From assembly GCA_033002965.1 (NCBI GenBank), contig JAURVB010010162.1:1-64000 (forward strand): a stretch of DNA of 64,000 nt, written 5' to 3'. A program made the translations under genes and the position numbers. The notes below the pieces were generated by a model. The model was not told the origin of the DNA and did no database searches. It saw only the letters and a list, made by a program, of their open reading frames with translations. Source of the stretch: Piper betle (lineage: Eukaryota > Streptophyta > Magnoliopsida > Piperales > Piperaceae). Of this stretch, positions 58,801 to 64,000 are shown piece after piece (the stretch's first letter is position 1; the number at the start of each line of letters is the position of its first letter).

Positions 58801-59322
58801 TTGCCATTGGAGTACCTAGCGGGTGATATGGAAGGTGTGAGGGCATAAGCGTTGTCTATATGTACGAATATGATTATGAGCCGTGCACGCGAGCTGGCAA
58901 TTGCTTAAGTATGTTTGCTTACTGCACAGTGTCAGGCTATTTTAGAGTTTTATAAGTTTTCATGGGTAATGGAATACCCATTCGCTAGACTGTATAAGTT
59001 ATTTTTGGACCAGTAACATTTGTTATTGATGGTTTTCATATAATATATGTAGGTCATGTAAATCCTAAGTTGACTTTGGTGGAAGGACAGATAAACGATA
59101 CACACACTTGAGCTCAACACAATATTTACTTTCTTGCATTTATTTATATTTGATGTGTTTTGATATTTATTAGACAATGTCTTCCATTCTCATGACACCA
59201 AGAGGGTTATTTTCATCTATTTTATCGATCGAGTCTTATTGACCAACAATATTAAACATGACTTGACTTGATCGTAACATTTCTGATCTGGTTCTTAGGT
59301 GAACCAAAATTGGGGTGTTACA
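55838..59322 (+). repeat. 5' LTR of element K, carrying a MITE
   Basis: A 3,485-bp LTR with ends TGTAAAACCCC and GGTGTTACA; about 3,044 bp without the MITE and its duplication. Landmarks are a GC-rich block at 56,450-57,070, AT-rich runs at 57,180-58,200 and the hairpin at 59,013-59,026. The part after the MITE aligns with LTR C in reverse orientation. Confidence 0.9.
57381..57812. mobile_element. 432-bp Mutator-type MITE in the LTR of K
   Basis: Flanked by the 9-bp duplication ATATTATAT (57,372-57,380 and 57,813-57,821). The 3' LTR of the same element gives the empty site: at about 63,950-63,975 ATATTATAT occurs once and runs straight into TTACTTATT. The left end GGGTAAAGGTTTCCTGCGCA and the inverted right end GAGGGGCGCTTCCGTGCGCC continue into a shared AGAGGCAGG core. 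They form imperfect inverted repeats of about 30 bp, and each end is itself a small foldback. Inside are three palindromes at about 57,434-57,472, 57,660-57,692 and 57,727-57,757, all of the type CTGG(G/A)CCGTCC-spacer-GGACGG(C/T)CCAG. There is no transposase. The 9-bp duplication points to Mutator-like elements. Confidence 0.92.
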
Positions 59323-59325
59323 AGT

Positions 59326-59338
59326 TGGTATCAGAGCC
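59326..59338 (+). promoter_or_regulatory. Primer binding site of element K
   Basis: TGGTATCAGAGCC, three bases after the LTR end, complementary to initiator-Met tRNA. Confidence 0.92.
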
Positions 59339-60494
59339 ATGTCTTGGTTGATTGAGAAGAAAGATTTTTATTTGGAGCCAAGTGTCTGAAGCTGTCCTTA
59401 GCCAAGCCGACAAGTATTTATTTTTGTATTTTCTCAGTGTTTTAGATTTTTTTATTAGTCAAATCTAAGAAATGTATGTTTTAGTGTTAATAGAGGAGTT
59501 ATGAGATGGATATGAGATATGATTTTAGTAGATGCTAACATGGATCTCACAGGATGTCATGATAAGCTTAGAGACACGCCTTGTCTTTTTATGTGCTAGA
59601 GATTTGGACTACTAATAGTGTCCACATGTTATGTTAACAGATGTTGACTTGGATAGTGACTAGAAGTATTTAGAGCATTGGGGACATTACAACATTTGCC
59701 TGTCTTTCACATGTCACCATATCAGTCCTTCCTTAGGACATGGTGTACATTGTGAGATAGAGTTATAAGAGATAACATAAGTAGGGAGCTTGGAGTATAG
59801 AGATACTCATGTAGTTACGTGACTCATGAGCAGAGAGACCTTTGAGTGGCTTATACTGATCCATTAGGCATAGTTTGAGGCCTTCTTTGGAGAACTTCGA
59901 CCTTCAAAGAAATCCCTATGGATGAAGGATGTAGTTATGACAGTTGAGCCACTAAGGTACTGGAGCACAGATGAGTGTTTGGACAGATGACTTAAGATGG
60001 GCCACTTTGAGGAGATAGCAGTGGATGAGGATGAGTAGTGAGGTGGATATACAGTCCCATAAACATTTCACTACCTCCCCTTCTTCCACTAGGGTTTGTC
60101 TGTCCCAACAGGATTGGTGGTTACTCTTCACCAGACAGAGGAATGAACACAATGAGCATAAGCGAGATTACCTTTGATTGAGGATTTAGATGGTTGACCA
60201 GATTTTACTCGATCTGTCAAGGTCAGATCCATGATTGCTAGTGAGAACCAATCAGTGATTATGGGAACAGTTACTCCAGATTTCAAGAGACCAATGTGGG
60301 CTCAATATTATCTTTCCATCATACATGTCACCCTTATGATCCAAACCCCTCCTATTTAGACACGCATGGTTGGATAACTTGAGCCGAGATAATAGTAGCT
60401 ACCTCTAGGAAGATAGACACATGGAGATGAACATGTCAGACACAGTAATGGCTTCATGATGTACATGATCAGGATCACGCTTCAGCACCTAGAT

Positions 60495-60760
60495 AGCACA
60501 ACTGCTGCCTGAGAGCACAACCACCATTCGAGTAGCACAACCGCCATCCGAGTAGTACAACCGCCATCCGAGGAGAACAACCACCGTCTGAGTAGCGCAA
60601 CTGCCGTCTGAGGAGAACAACCATTGTCTGTAATGCACAACCACCATCCAAGTTGCCCAACCACCAACCGTGATACACTACCACCGACCAAATGTGCACT
60701 ATTGCTGTCATGATGCATAACCACCGTCCATACATTCCACTACCACCGACTGAGTGGAGT
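60495..60760 (+). repeat. 18-bp-type tandem repeat in the interior of K
   Basis: About thirteen imperfect units of the form CACAACC(A/G)CC(A/G)TC(C/T)GAG. The minus strand stays open across it for about 85 codons, giving a Trp/Leu/Gly-rich repeat translation that is a by-product of the repeat. Confidence 0.8.
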
Positions 60761-62876
60761 AGTTATTGTGGAAATAAGGGCCAAGTAGTTACCTCACCCT
60801 ACAGGAGGACAACTACTTAAGGATGTTCTTAACAAACACAGAGACCACATGTCATAGTTTTAGAGCAGAGTAGGTCTGAGATAGTGGGATAAGATATAAC
60901 TATGATAACATCATATGGGCATAGGAAAGTTAGGTGTACTTGAATTATTTAGATGTGATGGCACATGATTGACTTCATCAGCCATCTTGCATACCATCGC
61001 CTTGACCTGACATTATTGGGTCATAAGTGTATTGGAAGATAGTATTAGTGACAGCCTTATGGGTATCATCAAGCAGCGTTAATGACAGTCATCAATTGGA
61101 TGTGCATGAACAAAGTTAGAGAACATGATAGTATGATATCTAGATGGGAAGACCACAATGATCAAATTGTTCAGTCAACGTGACAACATACGTGTGACCT
61201 ACAGCCAGGGTTACATAGGTTAGATTGTTAGCAAATGATCAGATACACAATTTAATTTATTTAGAGTTTCACCTAGCCAACGAGAGGAGTTCGACTCATA
61301 TTAGAATTTTTGCGTAGATGATGGGTTTAGTGAGGGGCGTCCAATAGGAAAATGTTGTTTTCTTTGTGCTTCACTAACACAATTAGGTGATTACCCTGAG
61401 ACATAGGATTTAGCATTTGCCTCAAGTATAGGAGGTACTTTCATGGTACTAATTAGGACTTATAGTGCAGGTAGCCCATGATAGACCCATCCAGAGGAGA
61501 CAACTTCCGCCAAGCTTCGGAGCGATGCAAACAAGGACTTCAATCAGACCGGATCATGTTGACAAGATAGAGGGATATCAATGTATTCTCATCTTGGCTT
61601 ATGGCTTTGCTTGAGAGTCTACCACAGTTGTAGTAGTCATGTGAGTCAAGATTAATGCTACAAATCGGTACGGGATGGAAGATCACACACCACTGAAGAA
61701 CATATGAGACATGTGTCAAACCTCACTATGAGTCCCCGTAGACTCGAGGAGAGATAGTGGTCCTTTGAGTCATTTGAAGCCCATCCGTTTGGAAGTGTAT
61801 GACTAGTAAGGTATCGAGAAACATATGCCTACTGTTAGTTGTTTGAACTAGATCCACTTAGGAGCCGTTTCTTAGACTCGTTGTTGATTGGCTAGTCCAT
61901 AGGCTGGCCACCTATGGTCGAGTCCAATTATGATTCATGTCCATGGACCTACCCATAATTTTGAGTGACCCAATATCCTATACAGTGTTTCATCACCCCA
62001 CTGTGACTCAGACTTATATCCTTACATCACCACAGATAGAGTGATATGCATACCTAGTAGCATTTTTTTTCAGCTAGTGCACTCTCCTAGGATACCTTAT
62101 GTCAAACTATGTGAGGATGAGACACTTCATAGTCAGAATTGTGGATCAGTGTGACCAATTTTTCACTAGAGATCCATTTACGTGTTATGTGACCAGAGAT
62201 ATTAGATAGAGCTGAGCCTCTACCTGAGACATGTTGTACATGTACATATGAACTCCACAAGTCCATGCAAAGTATGTTTTCATACTTCTTAAGACATGTT
62301 CTACATATACAGGTGTTCTCACTATCATTCCTTTACAGAGAACCCCCCTCAGCAGTAGTTAGGGGTCATATAGATAGTTATGAGAGTCATAGCATGCAGT
62401 AGAGTTATAGCAGTTGTCCTTGTTCCATTATGGAATAGAGTGAGATAATTGATTTAGGACTGAGTTAGCTAAGATCTAGTAAGCAATCTTGTTCCTCTTC
62501 TAGGGACACCTGAGTGTTTGACATAGGCTGGCAACAGTGAGCCGTATAGCTCATTTGCATATGCCCTTATTTAGTACTAGAGTCCACCATATACTAGCAG
62601 GACTCACAGCACACCCTAGTATTACTATAGAACCTAGATTAGAGTGCCTTGAGGGTATACGTAGTTGACCTATCACATTGATGAAGATAAGGGAGACATG
62701 GGTAGATGAAATGCGCACACATCACATCGATAAAATTTTTGCTGATGTAGTTCAGACTTGTACTCTAGAGTATCTGCTCGACTACCCGGTAGGCCCTTAG
62801 GGGTGAGCATAGGTTTTTTGGCCGAGGTCATTGCATTTCAGTCTCCATAGTTCGCAATGACCCTAGGAGTTAGTTG

Positions 62877-63060
62877 AGCGAGATGACTCGAGCATGCTTG
62901 GTTAGTCCAGTGAGACGATTTGAGCATGTATGGTCAGTCCAGCGAGATAATTTGAGCATGTATGGTCAGTCCAGCGAGACGATTTGAGCTTGTAATGTTA
63001 GTGCAAATAGATGATTCTAGCATATATGGCATGTTTTGTCAAATGATTGGAGCACGTGTA
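62877..63060 (+). repeat. Roughly 36-bp tandem repeat at the end of the interior of K
   Basis: About five units: GAGCATG(T/C)ATGGTCAGTCC, then AGCGAGA(C/T)(G/A)ATTT. Later units are degenerate. The corresponding position in C shows only one recognisable unit. Confidence 0.75.
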
Positions 63061-63229
63061 GTCTATCCACCTACATTAGTAAGGAGCTAGCGATCTTCAT
63101 CAGTGTTCAGTATTCTAGGTATATGTTGGTCTGTTTAAGCCATGTGTGGCTAGATTTTGAGGGAGAGCTACCAGTTTGCCACCGAGAGGCTAACTGCAAT
63201 TGATTCCTCTAATTGTTGTTAATGTGAGA

Positions 63230-64000
63230 AATTTTGCTGCCGCTGCTACCCTTTCGGGCCATTTTCTAGCACCGATGAGTGTTCTTCGAGGAAGCTCACC
63301 ATCCCGATGGCAGCCCCCTCCTTGAGATCCAAATTTTGAAGCCACCCACGACCATCGTCGTGGCCGAGATTGCCGTCGCCGGTGTTGCCGCACCTGACGG
63401 ACTCTGCCAGTTGTCAGTACATCACCTCCACCATCACACCCTCTTTCGATCATGACTGACGACAGCCTTTGTCCCGCTTCCCTGGCCGTTCTTCGGTAAC
63501 GGGCACTGCCGCCCCCTGTTCGCCCCGTTTACCCACATTCCCGCGACCGAGTCAGCCATCTGCGACCGCGACCGCTAGCCCGCGACTACGTCCGCCTGGT
63601 CATGACCAAGTTGCCAGCCCATGTCCATGTTCGTGTCCATCATCCTAGCTAACCCAGCCTATTTTTCAGTTAACCCAGACCGGGTTGGTTCAGCACTTTT
63701 GATTTTGGTCTGGTTTTGCTTGGTTTGGTCCAGTTCATCCTGTTTCGACCGCATCTCGACCATTTTGAATAATTCGATGACTTCTATATTAGTTTAGAAG
63801 CATATTCACATTGACATAGCAGATTGGATGTTATGATAATTTTCCTTATTTATTGTTTAATTTAATTATTTATTTATTCATTATTATTTGTTTATTTTTA
63901 TTTATATGTTTGTCGTATATGATATATGTTTACATGATTATTTGTTATTAATAATATTATATTTACTTATTAATATTAGTCTTATTATGTTATTAAATTG
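63230..64000 (+). repeat. Partial 3' LTR of element K
   Basis: Aligns with 56,605-57,380 and 57,822 onward of the 5' LTR and lacks the MITE. The junction with the interior at 63,225-63,232 shows the shared word ATTTTGC, also found (with one extra T) at 56,606-56,614. The LTR continues beyond the window. Confidence 0.88.

Larger units (their letters stand above)
59339..63229 (+). mobile_element. Non-coding interior of element K
   Basis: About 3.9 kb in which no frame exceeds a few dozen codons except across repeats. It follows the usual leader and ends with sequence matching the interior stub of C (62,660-63,200 against 2,345-2,618 in reverse). No zinc knuckle, RT, RNase H or integrase motif was found on either strand. 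It is either a LARD-type large non-coding interior or a gag-pol worn beyond recognition by eye. Confidence 0.65.
55838..64000 (+). mobile_element. Element K: degenerate LTR retrotransposon running off the window
   Basis: The layout is 5' LTR (55,838-59,322), primer binding site (59,326-59,338), interior of about 3.9 kb (59,339-63,229) and part of a 3' LTR (63,230 to the window end). The candidate target duplication on the left is ATGGT (55,833-55,837). The interior has no gag or pol domain I can recognise, and stops occur in all frames. The 3' LTR begins in mid-LTR, having lost about its first 760 bp. Same family as C, judged by the interior end and the LTR. Confidence 0.88.

Noticed and set aside
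60475..60735. Trp/Leu/Gly-rich minus-strand repeats resembling a repeat protein
   Set aside because: The 18-bp tandem repeat keeps several frames open at once, so this is a by-product of the repeat in a retrotransposon interior.

Overview
This window is nuclear DNA of a flowering plant, probably from gene-poor, repeat-rich heterochromatin. The sequence does not let me name the species or decide between monocot and eudicot. The evidence for a plant is: Ty3/gypsy chromovirus-type (Tekay/Del-like) LTR retrotransposons primed by initiator-Met tRNA, a hAT transposase of the plant RICESLEEPER kind, a TRIM element, MITEs, a plant matrix-metalloproteinase relic and a plant-style cysteine-rich secreted peptide. 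Nothing is bacterial or organellar, and there is no CRISPR, rRNA or tRNA gene. Most short open reading frames fall inside LTRs and are not genes.

Layout. 1-15,040 is a stack of LTR elements: minus-strand LTR C (1-2,307), small plus-strand element D (2,619-6,029), then minus-strand LTR G (6,030-15,040) split by solo LTR H (6,329-9,003, TSD GTAAC) and by element E (10,866-14,333, TSD GATGG), which itself holds a 485-bp TRIM (12,549-13,033, TSD AAGGT). 15,041-23,877 is an older island with a 615-bp MITE, a dead matrixin gene (18,725-19,013), an unidentified coding-like fragment near 19,500-19,750 and a dead hAT transposase (about 21,370-23,280). 23,878-42,096 is minus-strand gypsy element A with a decayed pol, interrupted in its leader by younger plus-strand element B (31,479-39,067), which keeps an intact 630-codon gag but no pol. 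42,097-44,455 is a second island with a cysteine-rich peptide gene. 44,456-50,679 is a minus-strand LTR (M) split by solo LTR N (47,812-50,454, TSD AGGAT). 51,707-64,000 is a nest of LTR J, LTR L and element K; the 5' LTR of K carries a 432-bp Mutator-type MITE with a 9-bp TSD.

How the parts relate. A and B have related LTRs and complementary remains: A keeps pol but lost most of gag, and B keeps gag but lost pol. D, E and H are related to one another by LTR sequence; D and E have short non-coding interiors, so they are non-autonomous. C, G, N, K and L share LTR architecture with A and B: a terminal palindrome, a GC-rich U3 block, a TATA motif where seen, and a small conserved hairpin followed by a splice-acceptor-like site. 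The only plausible functional host gene is the peptide at 42,795-43,119 (minus), and its exon structure has a problem described below.
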